From: JBHENC01 sp046262295
Lineage (GTDB): Bacteria > Acidobacteriota > Blastocatellia > Pyrinomonadales > Pyrinomonadaceae
Assembly (NCBI GenBank): GCA_046262295.1
Contig: JBHENC010000006.1
Span: forward strand, 248,001-312,000
Reading direction: 5' to 3'
DNA length: 64,000 bases
A program made the translations under genes and the position numbers. Of the stretch, positions 50,284 through 57,979 are shown in pieces. The notes beneath the pieces are model-generated. The model worked only from the letters and a program-made list of their open reading frames with translations, did no database searches and was not told the DNA's origin. The stretch's first letter is position 1. Each line of letters starts with the position of its first letter.

Positions 50284-50982
50284 TTATGCGAGAGCGGCGA
50301 GTGTCGCGGCGAGTGAACTGAAGAGGCCGCGCCCGTCCGCTGACCCGAGCAGGTCTTCGCAGGCGCGTTCCGGGTGCGGCATCAGTCCGAGCACGTTGCG
50401 TTCGCGGTTGCAGATACCGGCGATAGAATCGCGCGAGCCGTTCGGGTTGGCTTCATCGGAGACGTTGCCATGTGCATCGCAGTAACGAAAGATGATGCGA
50501 TTTTCATGCAGAAGCTCCGCGAGGGTTTCACCATTGCAGACGTAATTACCTTCGGCGTGTGCGATGGGTAAGCGCAACACTGCGCCGGACTGTATTTGGT
50601 TTGTGAATGGCGTATTGGTGGTTGCGACGCGGACGTGTGTGTGCTCGCAGATAAAATGCAGATCACGGTTGCGCAGGAGCGCGCCGGGCAAGAGTCCTGC
50701 TTCGCAGAGAATCTGAAAGCCGTTGCAGATGCCGAGCACGTAGCGGCCGCGCGCCGCGAAATCTTTAATCGAGTTCATCACGGGCGAGAAGCGGGCGAGC
50801 GCACCGGCGCGCAAGTAATCGCCGTAGGAAAAACCGCCGGGAATAATCACGGCATCGTAGGCACTCAAATCCGTATCACGATGCCAGATGAAATCAACCG
50901 GCTGCCCGACGTGCTTCGAGACGACGTGATACGCATCGTGATCGCAATTCGAGCCGGGAAAAACTACTACGCCGAATTTCAT
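50284..50982 (-). CDS. purQ: Phosphoribosylformylglycinamidine synthase subunit PurQ
   Basis: A 232-residue class I glutaminase. It begins 'MKFGVVVFPGSNCDHDAYHV', has 'IIPGGFSYGDYLRAGALA', nucleophile Cys in 'VLGICNGFQILCEAGLLPGA', and the 'IAHAEGNYV' and 'GLMPHPERACEDLLGS' blocks. It supplies ammonia to PurL, encoded at 39737-42058. It follows the toxin-antitoxin pair by 31 bp, so purine and toxin genes share a transcript. Confidence 0.97.
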   Translation of the reverse strand: MKFGVVVFPGSNCDHDAYHVVSKHVGQPVDFIWHRDTDLSAYDAVIIPGGFSYGDYLRAGALARFSPVMNSIKDFAARGRYVLGICNGFQILCEAGLLPGALLRNRDLHFICEHTHVRVATTNTPFTNQIQSGAVLRLPIAHAEGNYVCNGETLAELLHENRIIFRYCDAHGNVSDEANPNGSRDSIAGICNRERNVLGLMPHPERACEDLLGSADGRGLFSSLAATLAALA

Positions 50983-51013
50983 AAGTGTGCAACGAAAGTG
51001 TGTAAGCCTGCGC

Positions 51014-51295
51014 TTAATGTTGATCTGCGATACGCGACAATTTTTGTGCCGCTTCTTTTAGCCGGTACGAGATAGAGGCTTGGGCTTCGTCGGGCAATCG
51101 GGAACCGTTCTTAACGAACCTGTGAAGGTTTTCAATCGCGGAGTCGAGCGCGTCCAACTCGGCATCTATCTCCGCTCGTTCGTCTGCGTTAATCCCGCGC
51201 GCGCCGACAATGCGTATATTCGCGCCGACGTGTTTACCGCGCACGCCTTCACTAAAATCATATTCGGCGCGCATCTCATCAATCGCTTTCTTCAT
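51014..51295 (-). CDS. Antitoxin of the BrnT pair
   Basis: 93 residues from ATG 51295, overlapping the toxin gene by 17 bases. It opens 'MKKAIDEMRAEYDFSEGVRG', the segment usual in proteins partnered with BrnT toxins, and continues into a helical part ('AELDALDSAIENLHRFVKNG') that is unlike the ribbon-helix-helix BrnA. It probably binds and silences BrnT. It lies directly before purQ. Confidence 0.72.
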   Translation of the reverse strand: MKKAIDEMRAEYDFSEGVRGKHVGANIRIVGARGINADERAEIDAELDALDSAIENLHRFVKNGSRLPDEAQASISYRLKEAAQKLSRIADQH

Positions 51296-51575
51296 AACTT
51301 TTTCTTTCCTTTCGCGTCGGCTTGCGGGCACTGATGAGGCGAATCCGGTTGCTTCCTTCAGCGTAAGATACGACCAGCGTATGCCCTGCGCGGGATTCAC
51401 CGACGATCAAAAATCGGCGTTCATCAATCGAATGATCCGGGTCATCTATCGTGATCGCCAACTCATCATAAAACACTGTCGCCGCTTCCTCAAAAGATAC
51501 GCGATGCGCTTTTCGATTATACTTGTTTTTGTCTTCGTCCCACTCGACTTCAAACTGTCCGGGACTACGGCTCAC
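51279..51575 (-). CDS. brnT: BrnT-family (DUF497) ribonuclease toxin
   Basis: 98 residues from GTG 51575. 'FEVEWDEDKNKYNRKAHRVS', 'FEEAATVFYDELAITIDDPD', 'SIDERRFLIVGESRAGHTLV' and 'IRLISARKPTRKERKSYEE' are the family landmarks. The GTG overlaps the TGA of purS (GTGA), so the toxin is translated only after purS. The antitoxin follows. Confidence 0.92.
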   Translation of the reverse strand: MSRSPGQFEVEWDEDKNKYNRKAHRVSFEEAATVFYDELAITIDDPDHSIDERRFLIVGESRAGHTLVVSYAEGSNRIRLISARKPTRKERKSYEESD

Positions 51576-51817
51576 GCTTCTATCTCCACGCGGTAATCTT
51601 CTATCACGGGATTCGATAAAATTTCACGCGCCATTCTTTCGACATCTTCGCGCGCCTCTTTTTCGTCGAGCGAAGCATCCAGCGCAATCTCGAAATACTT
51701 GCCCTGCCGCACGTCCGCGATGCGTTCAAAGCCGAGCGATTCGACAGCCTGCTGAATCGCCTTGCCCTGCGGATCGAGCACGCCTGCTTTTAATGTCACG
51801 TAAACTTTAGCTTTCAC
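51572..51817 (-). CDS. purS: Phosphoribosylformylglycinamidine synthase subunit PurS
   Basis: 81 residues. 'MKAKVYVTLKAGVLDPQGKA', 'AVESLGFERIADVRQGKYFE' and the 'ILSNPVIEDYRVEIE' end are typical. It bridges PurQ and PurL in the small-type synthase. Its stop overlaps the BrnT start. Confidence 0.96.
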   Translation of the reverse strand: MKAKVYVTLKAGVLDPQGKAIQQAVESLGFERIADVRQGKYFEIALDASLDEKEAREDVERMAREILSNPVIEDYRVEIEA

Positions 51818-51841
51818 TTTCGATAGCTCGTTTCTATGGGT

Positions 51842-51866
51842 GGTCAGTAATCAGTTGTCGGTAATC
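51842..51866. repeat. 14-bp-period repeat upstream of purS
   Basis: GTCAGTAATCAG-TT-GTCGGTAATCAG is two 12-base near copies spaced by two bases (period 14, twice seven). It resembles the period-7 arrays at 14667 and in purL. Confidence 0.55.
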
Positions 51867-51903
51867 AGCCAGAGCATTGAAAACCATCGAGCGTGGTCGG
51901 TGA

Positions 51904-53202
51904 TTATTGCTCATCAAAGACGCGCGCGAAGATGGCGTTGATGTTTCGCAGGTAAGTGTCCGGGGCGAAGATGCGCGCGATCTCTGCGGGCGTTAAATGC
52001 TTGCTTATGTCGGCGTCGGCGCGGGCGAGCGTTTGAAAATCCTTTCCTTCGTCCCACACGCGCATCGCGTTGCGCTGCACCCATTCGTAGGCCGCTTCGC
52101 GCTGTGCGCCCGCACGTGTCAGGGCGAGCAAGAGTTGCCCGCTGAAGACGAGGCCGTTCGTCGCACCCAAATTCTGCAACATACGTTCCGGGTAAACGAC
52201 GAGCGTATCAATCAGCGATGTCGCTTTGTGCAGCATATAATCGAGCGTGATTGACGCATCCGGCAGAATGACTCTTTCGGCTGACGAATGCGAGATGTCG
52301 CGTTCGTGCCAGAGCGCGACGGATTCAAGCCCCGCGACGCTGTAACCGCGCACGAGCCGCGCCATCCCGCAAAGGCGTTCCGACAAAATCGGGTTGCGCT
52401 TGTGCGGCATCGCGCTCGAACCTTTCTGCCCGCGCTTGAAACGCTCTTCCGCTTCGCGCACCTCCGTGCGTTGCCAGTGCCTGATCTGCAACGCGAACTT
52501 GTCGAGCGACGAGGCGATGATCGCCAGTGTCGTCAGATATTCGGCGTGTACGTCGCGCTGTATAACTTGCGTCGAAACGAGCGCGGGCGTGAGTCCGAGA
52601 CGCGCGCAGACTTTCTCTTCGACGATTGGATCGAGATGCGCGAACGCGCCGACTGCGCCGCTGATTTTCCCGACGGCAACCGTTTCGCGCGCCTGCGCGA
52701 GGCGGCGATGATTGCGGCGCATCTCGTCGTACCATAAAGCAAAAGTCAGCCCGAAAGATGTCGGCTCGGCATGAACGCCATGCGTGCGCCCGATTTGCGG
52801 CGTGTCCTTGAACTCGAAAGCGCGACGCCGCAAAACAGTTTGCAGCGCGTCAATCTTTTCCAACAACAGGTCGCAGGCGTCACGCAAACTCAACGCGAGC
52901 GCCGTATCAACCACGTCCGAAGACGTCAGCCCGTAATGCACAAACCGCGATGCTTCGCCGATTGATTCCGCGAGCGCGGTAGTGAACGCAATCACGTCGT
53001 GATCCGTCGTCTTCTCTATCTCGTTGATGCGCTCGACCGTGAAACTCGCGCGGCTCTTAATCTCTTCCAAAGCGGCGCGCGGTATCACGCCCATCTCCGC
53101 ATGGACTTCGCAGACGGCTATCTCGACATCCAGCCACTTCTGGAATTTAGCAGCTTCAGACCAGAGCGCGCCCATGTCAGGCAATGTGTAGCGTGGAATC
53201 AT
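51904..53202 (-). CDS. purB: Adenylosuccinate lyase
   Basis: A 432-residue fumarase/aspartase-superfamily enzyme acting twice in purine synthesis. 'HDVIAFTTALAESIGEASRF', 'GLTSSDVVDTALALSLRDAC', 'IGRTHGVHAEPTSFG', the signature loop 'KRGQKGSSAMPHKRNPILSE' and 'ISHSSAERVILPDA' are intact. It heads the purB-purS-brnT-antitoxin-purQ transcript on the minus strand. Confidence 0.97.
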   Translation of the reverse strand: MIPRYTLPDMGALWSEAAKFQKWLDVEIAVCEVHAEMGVIPRAALEEIKSRASFTVERINEIEKTTDHDVIAFTTALAESIGEASRFVHYGLTSSDVVDTALALSLRDACDLLLEKIDALQTVLRRRAFEFKDTPQIGRTHGVHAEPTSFGLTFALWYDEMRRNHRRLAQARETVAVGKISGAVGAFAHLDPIVEEKVCARLGLTPALVSTQVIQRDVHAEYLTTLAIIASSLDKFALQIRHWQRTEVREAEERFKRGQKGSSAMPHKRNPILSERLCGMARLVRGYSVAGLESVALWHERDISHSSAERVILPDASITLDYMLHKATSLIDTLVVYPERMLQNLGATNGLVFSGQLLLALTRAGAQREAAYEWVQRNAMRVWDEGKDFQTLARADADISKHLTPAEIARIFAPDTYLRNINAIFARVFDEQ

Positions 53203-53259
53203 GCTCTTAAATAATCAATCGTAAATTCGTAAATTGATATGAATTGGGTTTACTAAATT

Positions 53260-54087
53260 TTATAGCTCGATCCACGCGGTCGGCTCTTTCGGGAATGAGA
53301 GCGTGATTTGCGTTGCTGTTTGAAAGAGCGGAGCGCGCTCGCGCAGGGCGGACTCGGCGGAGATTTGCGCGAGGTACGGATTGTTGGCGCGTTGCGAAAG
53401 ATGCGCGAGCACGATGTGGGCGGCTGTGCCGTCGAAGCCGTCGCGCAGCCAGTCGGCGACGTCTTCATTCGAGAGATGGCCGTTGCGCGACATGATGCGT
53501 TGCTTTAATTCCCAGTGGTAAACGTCGCAGGCTTTCAGCATATCGCGGCAGTGATTGGATTCGATGATGATGGCCGCGCAGTTCTTCAGTTGCTCGGCGA
53601 TTAAGGTTGTGACGTGGCCGAAATCCAGCACGGTGGCGACGCGCACGCCGTCGTGCGTCGCCACGAAACCGAAATTGTCGACGGCATCATGCGGCACGGT
53701 GAAGGGATGAAAATCAATCGCGCCGATCTTGAAATCACGGCTTGATGCGATCTCTTCAACGGGCACATCGCGCAAAGCGTCTGTGCGTTTGCGCGGTTCG
53801 TCGGACGACAGATTGCGACGCTCGCGTATGTAGGCCTCGCGCGTCGCGCCGGAAACATACACGGGACACCGCAAATTTTTCATCAGCACGCGCAAGCCGC
53901 CCGCATGATCGCCGTGCTCGTGCGTCAGAATCACGCCGCTCAAGCGCGCGGCATCTTCGCCGACCAGCGCAAGCCGCCGCACGATCTCACGCGCGCTCAA
54001 GCCTGCGTCAACCAGCACGCGCGTCTCGCCCGCCACGAGCAGGATCGCGTTGCCGGTCGAACCGCTACCTAAAACCGTGAGTTTCAT
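53260..54087 (-). CDS. Metallo-beta-lactamase-fold hydrolase, YycJ/WalJ-like
   Basis: 275 residues from ATG 54087. It begins 'MKLTVLGSGSTGNAILLVAG' and has the metal motif 'VILTHEHGDHAGG', 'IDFHPFTVPHDAVDNFGFVA', 'IIIESNHCRDMLKACDVYHW' and 'IVLAHLSQRANNP'. This is the YycJ (WalJ) type, a probable single-strand DNA exonuclease in mismatch repair in some bacteria. It stands between purB and an M16 peptidase on the minus strand. Confidence 0.88.
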   Translation of the reverse strand: MKLTVLGSGSTGNAILLVAGETRVLVDAGLSAREIVRRLALVGEDAARLSGVILTHEHGDHAGGLRVLMKNLRCPVYVSGATREAYIRERRNLSSDEPRKRTDALRDVPVEEIASSRDFKIGAIDFHPFTVPHDAVDNFGFVATHDGVRVATVLDFGHVTTLIAEQLKNCAAIIIESNHCRDMLKACDVYHWELKQRIMSRNGHLSNEDVADWLRDGFDGTAAHIVLAHLSQRANNPYLAQISAESALRERAPLFQTATQITLSFPKEPTAWIEL

Positions 54088-54154
54088 AAAAACCAATTTA
54101 GAACAATGAATAACTCGAAGCGAGTTACGCCGGAGCTTTCAGCATTTCGCTTCT

Positions 54155-55432
54155 TCAAATCTCCAATTGCGCGCGGTCAATATGGAAACCGTTCAAATCG
54201 CCGAGCACGCCGAGCGCGAGCGCGTTTGTCTTGAAACATTCGCGCGCGATTTGTTGCACGTCTTCGGGCGTGACGGCTTCGAGGCGGCGGATGATTTCGT
54301 CCGGCGAGATGCGGCGGCCATGCACTATCTCCTGTCGCGCAAGCGTTCCGGCGCGGGCGCTGGAGGATTCGAGGCCGAGCAGGATGCTTGAGACCGCTTG
54401 ATCTTTGACGAGCCGCAGTTCATCTTCGCCGACGCTTTCGCGTGTCGCACGGCGCAGTTCGACGAGCGATAAATCTATCACTTCATTTAATTGATCGGGC
54501 GACGTTCCGGCGTAGATTGTAAAGACCCCCGTATCCGAGAAACTGCTCGCGCCCGCGCCGACGGAATACGCGAGGCCGCGTTCTTCGCGCACGCTTTGCC
54601 AGAGACGGCTGGACGTGCCGCCGCCGATAATCGAAGCGAGCAAACTCGCGGCATAGCGGTCTTCGCGGCGCGCCGAAGGCCAGGGCGCGGCGATAATCAG
54701 GTGTGCCTGTTCAAGCTCTTTTTTGCGCTCGATCAATATCGGCGTGGCCGCAGCGGGCGGTGTGGCGTGCGGCGAAGACTCGGCCTCAACGCTTGCTTCA
54801 CCGTCGCCGAAAGCGCGTGCGGCGAGTTCGACGAGGCGCGCGTGTTCGAGATTGCCTGCGGCGGCGATGACTAGATTACGCGGCGCATACTCGCGCGCGT
54901 GAAAATCCTGTGTGCGTTCGCGGCTGAAGGATGAAACGGTTGCGGCCGTGCCTTCGATGGGGCGTCCGAGCGGATGATCGGGGAAGTAAGCGGCATTGAA
55001 GAGTTCGCCCAAATACTCGTCGGGCGTGTCTTCGACCATTTTCATCTCTTCGATAATCACGCGCTGCTCGCGCGCTAAATCCTCCGCATCGAAACGCGGG
55101 CGGGCAAGCATATCGGCGAGCAGATCAAAAGCCTGCGCGTAGGCCGTGTCCACGACTTTGACGGCAAAGCCGGTGGTTTCGTGCGTCGTATAAGCATCCA
55201 GATGGCCGCCGAGACGGTCTGATTCGATGGCGATGTCGAGCGCCGTGCGCCGTTCCGTGCCTTTGAAAACGGCGTGCTCGATAAAGTGGCAAATGCCGTT
55301 GAGGGCGGCTGTTTCGTGGCGCGAGCCGCGCCTGACCCAGATGCCCAGCGTGACCGAGCGTAAGCCCGGCATATGTTCGGTTAAGATGGTCAGCCCGTTA
55401 GGAAATTTGGTTGATTGGATGTGGTCTGTCAT
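54155..55432 (-). CDS. M16-family zinc peptidase
   Basis: 425 residues from ATG 55432. The inverted zinc motif H-x2-E-H is in 'GICHFIEHAVFKGTERR', with the second Glu about 75 residues later ('EEMKMVEDTPDEY'). The second M16 half ends with 'VTPEDVQQIARECFKTNALA'. The length fits the mitochondrial-processing-peptidase-like, single-chain bacterial enzymes. It has no signal peptide. An upstream frame to 55498 has no family features. Confidence 0.92.
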   Translation of the reverse strand: MTDHIQSTKFPNGLTILTEHMPGLRSVTLGIWVRRGSRHETAALNGICHFIEHAVFKGTERRTALDIAIESDRLGGHLDAYTTHETTGFAVKVVDTAYAQAFDLLADMLARPRFDAEDLAREQRVIIEEMKMVEDTPDEYLGELFNAAYFPDHPLGRPIEGTAATVSSFSRERTQDFHAREYAPRNLVIAAAGNLEHARLVELAARAFGDGEASVEAESSPHATPPAAATPILIERKKELEQAHLIIAAPWPSARREDRYAASLLASIIGGGTSSRLWQSVREERGLAYSVGAGASSFSDTGVFTIYAGTSPDQLNEVIDLSLVELRRATRESVGEDELRLVKDQAVSSILLGLESSSARAGTLARQEIVHGRRISPDEIIRRLEAVTPEDVQQIARECFKTNALALGVLGDLNGFHIDRAQLEI

Positions 55433-55847
55433 TTTGAATTCTAAGGATATGCACTGCAAGGTCGTCAAAAAACACACTGGAGAGCAGCGCAACGACACAT
55501 CCTAGCACGCCCGAAAACAGGCGGCAAACAAAGGGCGTGCGTGTTGCCGCAGATGGTTGAATGATAGCGCGGTGTGCTTGACAGGTCGTATCCGGTTGGC
55601 GGAAAATAGCACTCTCTCTAAGTGGGTCGACCCCGATGGACACCACCTCGCGAGTTGTATTTCGTGATGCTTCGCATTTCGCGGGCGGTTTCAAGCTTTG
55701 TGTCGCAGCAAACTTGAGTTGACGCAAAATTAAATTCAAATTGTTGCTGCATTCATGCGGCATAACACGCACCCGTAAACTTACCAAGACCGCGTCGGCA
55801 ATACTTATATGAAAAATGTGATGCGTTGCGCGGGAGGTTTGTCGGCA
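55433..55847. other. Divergent intergenic region M16 peptidase / outer membrane receptor
   Basis: TTGACA (55578-55583) and GAAAAT (55602-55607), 18 bases apart, could be a plus-strand promoter. A perfect palindrome GGGTCGACCC lies at 55624-55633, about where transcription would start, and may be an operator. No gene is supported. Confidence 0.4.
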
Positions 55848-57632
55848 ATGAAAAAAGCTTTGCGCTTCTATTTAACCTTACTGGTCGTCTGCGCAGTGTG
55901 CGGAGCGAATGCGCTGCCGTCGCTCGCTGCTACGGCGGGACGTTCGCCGCGCACTTTCGGCACTGTAACGGGTTCAGTGCGCGATGCGGGCGGCAATCCG
56001 CTGGCGGGCGCAGTCGTTTCTTTAATGCGTGACGGCGCAAATGAAATTGTTAAGCAGACACGCAGCGCGGCGGACGGTAGCTTCAGTGCCCGCATCGCGC
56101 CGGGACGCTACACCGTCCGCGCCATCGCCGAAGGTTTCGAGGCCGCGCTTTTTTCCTCCGTGCAGGTTCGCTCATCGGACGAACTCGTTTACCGTTTCAA
56201 TCTTGAGCGCATCGGTTCAGGCCGCACCGCGCCCGAGCGTCGTGCCGACCGCGACGACGCGAAATGGGCGATACGTGCCGCGCAAAGCCGCCGCTCCGTC
56301 TTTCAAATTCAGGAAAGCGAAACGAATACAGTCGAAGCCGCCCGCGAAGATGCCGATCAAACAAACTCCGTAACGGCTTCCGCTGATACGAAAGCTAAAG
56401 AGACATCGCGCACACAAGGCGTCGTGGAAACTTACGTCGCCTCTGCTTCAGGGAGTTCGTTTAACTCCGCTTACGCCGGATTGAACTTTGCGCTTGCACA
56501 GCCTTTGAACGAACGCCTCGATCTTATTTTCGCCGGACAAACAGGCACGGGAGCCGCCGCACCGCAACGCTTTGAAGGCACAGCGCACGTGCGGACGGCG
56601 GATAATCGCCACCGCTTGAGCATACGTGCGGGCGCGGCGCGTGTCGGGACGATTCTTTCGCCCGCAGAAACGACGAGCGATGCGCCGCCGCCGCTGCTTG
56701 CCCAGCTTTCTTTCAAAGCCGTTGACGAAATGATAGCGCGCGATGGTGTGGTTGTCGTGCTGGGCTTTGATTATTCGCGGTTTGTCGGCGCATCGCAGGC
56801 GCATTCAATCAGCCCGCGTCTCGGCGTGCAGTATGACGCGAATGCGCGCACGCGCTTGAAAGCGGCGTATGCGCCTGAGAGCGACGACGCGGCAATGCAG
56901 GGGGCGGCAAAGTTTGAAGGCGGCGACGTGGTTTTCAAACAGCCTGCGACGAAACCCGTTGCGCTCGCTCATGGCCGCGCACGCATGGAACGCAGCCGCC
57001 GCTTTGAATTCGGTGTCGAAAGAGTGCTCGACAATGCTTCGAGCGTAGAGGCGACGGCCTTTTTCGATACCACTTCCAATCGCGGCGTCGGGCTGTTCAA
57101 CGCACCTTTATCGGCTTTCGCAAACGACGGCGAAGCGGCGGACGGCATCACTAGCATCGCCAATCAGGAAGGCGCCGCGCGTGGCCTGCGTGTGGTTTAC
57201 GCGCGCCGCCTCAATCAAATCTTGAGCGCCTCGGCGGGCTATTCTTTCGGGCGCGGGCAAAAGCTTTCGCCTGAAGGCTTGACTAATGCTGCGGAAATTT
57301 TCGCAAATGGATTCTTTCAAACGGCGGCGCTGCAAGTAACGGCGGACTTGGGAACGGGAACGCGCGTGCGCACCGTCTTTCGTTTCTCGCCGAACGCAAC
57401 CGTCTTTGCCATTGACCCGTTTGCCGGACGCCTCGCCGTCTACGATCCGTCGTTGAGCGTGATCGTCACACAGGATTTACCGACGTTCGGATTGCCTGTG
57501 CGCGCCGAAGCGATTGTTGACGCACGCAACTTACTTGATGCTCAAACTTATACGGAGGACGGCGACGCGCGTGCCGTGATCGGTACAGCCGCACGCCGTT
57601 CCGTGCGCGGCGGCCTCTCCGTCAGATTCTAA
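55848..57632 (+). CDS. Outer membrane protein with carboxypeptidase-regulatory-like N-terminus
   Basis: 594 residues from ATG 55848 with GGGAGG ten bases upstream. Signal peptide 'LRFYLTLLVVCAVCGANALP'. Then a CarboxypepD_reg-like beta-sandwich ('TGSVRDAGGNPLAGAVVSLM', 'ADGSFSARIAPGRYTVRAIA'). Residues 200-594 are alternating beta-strands ending 'RSVRGGLSVRF' with terminal Phe. This layout is that of short TonB-receptor-like barrels; there is no clear plug domain, so it may be a simple porin-like barrel. The ligand is unknown. Confidence 0.78.
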   Translation: MKKALRFYLTLLVVCAVCGANALPSLAATAGRSPRTFGTVTGSVRDAGGNPLAGAVVSLMRDGANEIVKQTRSAADGSFSARIAPGRYTVRAIAEGFEAALFSSVQVRSSDELVYRFNLERIGSGRTAPERRADRDDAKWAIRAAQSRRSVFQIQESETNTVEAAREDADQTNSVTASADTKAKETSRTQGVVETYVASASGSSFNSAYAGLNFALAQPLNERLDLIFAGQTGTGAAAPQRFEGTAHVRTADNRHRLSIRAGAARVGTILSPAETTSDAPPPLLAQLSFKAVDEMIARDGVVVVLGFDYSRFVGASQAHSISPRLGVQYDANARTRLKAAYAPESDDAAMQGAAKFEGGDVVFKQPATKPVALAHGRARMERSRRFEFGVERVLDNASSVEATAFFDTTSNRGVGLFNAPLSAFANDGEAADGITSIANQEGAARGLRVVYARRLNQILSASAGYSFGRGQKLSPEGLTNAAEIFANGFFQTAALQVTADLGTGTRVRTVFRFSPNATVFAIDPFAGRLAVYDPSLSVIVTQDLPTFGLPVRAEAIVDARNLLDAQTYTEDGDARAVIGTAARRSVRGGLSVRF

Positions 57633-57676
57633 AAAACTGCGCCGTACTCCGAACGCTTTCTTCATCGCCACAATTG

Positions 57677-57715
57677 TCCCCTGCGCCCCCTTAGTTAGGC
57701 CGGTTGCGCAGGGGA
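57677..57715 (+). terminator. Terminator of the outer membrane protein gene
   Basis: TCCCCTGCGC (57677-57686) pairs perfectly with GCGCAGGGGA (57706-57715); TTTGT follows. Confidence 0.75.
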
Positions 57716-57917
57716 TTTGTCTTGAGCATAGAAGTTTTACGCCTCCTCCAAAATCTCGGACGGGTACGAAATCTCGGATGCTTTCAATGGCGGTTCGCCG
57801 CGCCTGAAACTCTTATTAAACGAGCGACGTTAAGAAACATTAAACAAAGCGTGCGATGTTCGGTGTGTGCCGGGCAAGTTTGCCGGAGGGCGAAGACGAA
57901 AAACACGCCGTTTTCTC

Positions 57918-57935
57918 TTGGAACGTCGCTTGCAT
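57918..57935 (+). promoter_or_regulatory. Sigma-54 (-24/-12) promoter of the kinase-regulator operon
   Basis: TTGGAACGTCGCTTGCAT has GG (57920-57921) and GC (57932-57933) ten bases apart, and TTGCAT in the -12 element. Transcription would begin near 57945, 35 bases before the kinase. The palindrome at 57870-57886 is a candidate activator site. Since the operon encodes a sigma-54 activator, self-activation is likely. Confidence 0.72.
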
Positions 57936-57979
57936 TGCTCGTCTAAATGTAAGTGTAAGTTCAGGAAAAGTTTTTTGGA

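Larger units (their letters stand above)
57633..57979. other. Intergenic region with terminator and sigma-54 promoter
   Basis: This region contains a terminator (57677-57715) for the upstream gene, a near-palindrome CCGGGCAAGTTTGCCGG (57870-57886), and a sigma-54 promoter (57918-57935). No gene is supported. Confidence 0.55.
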
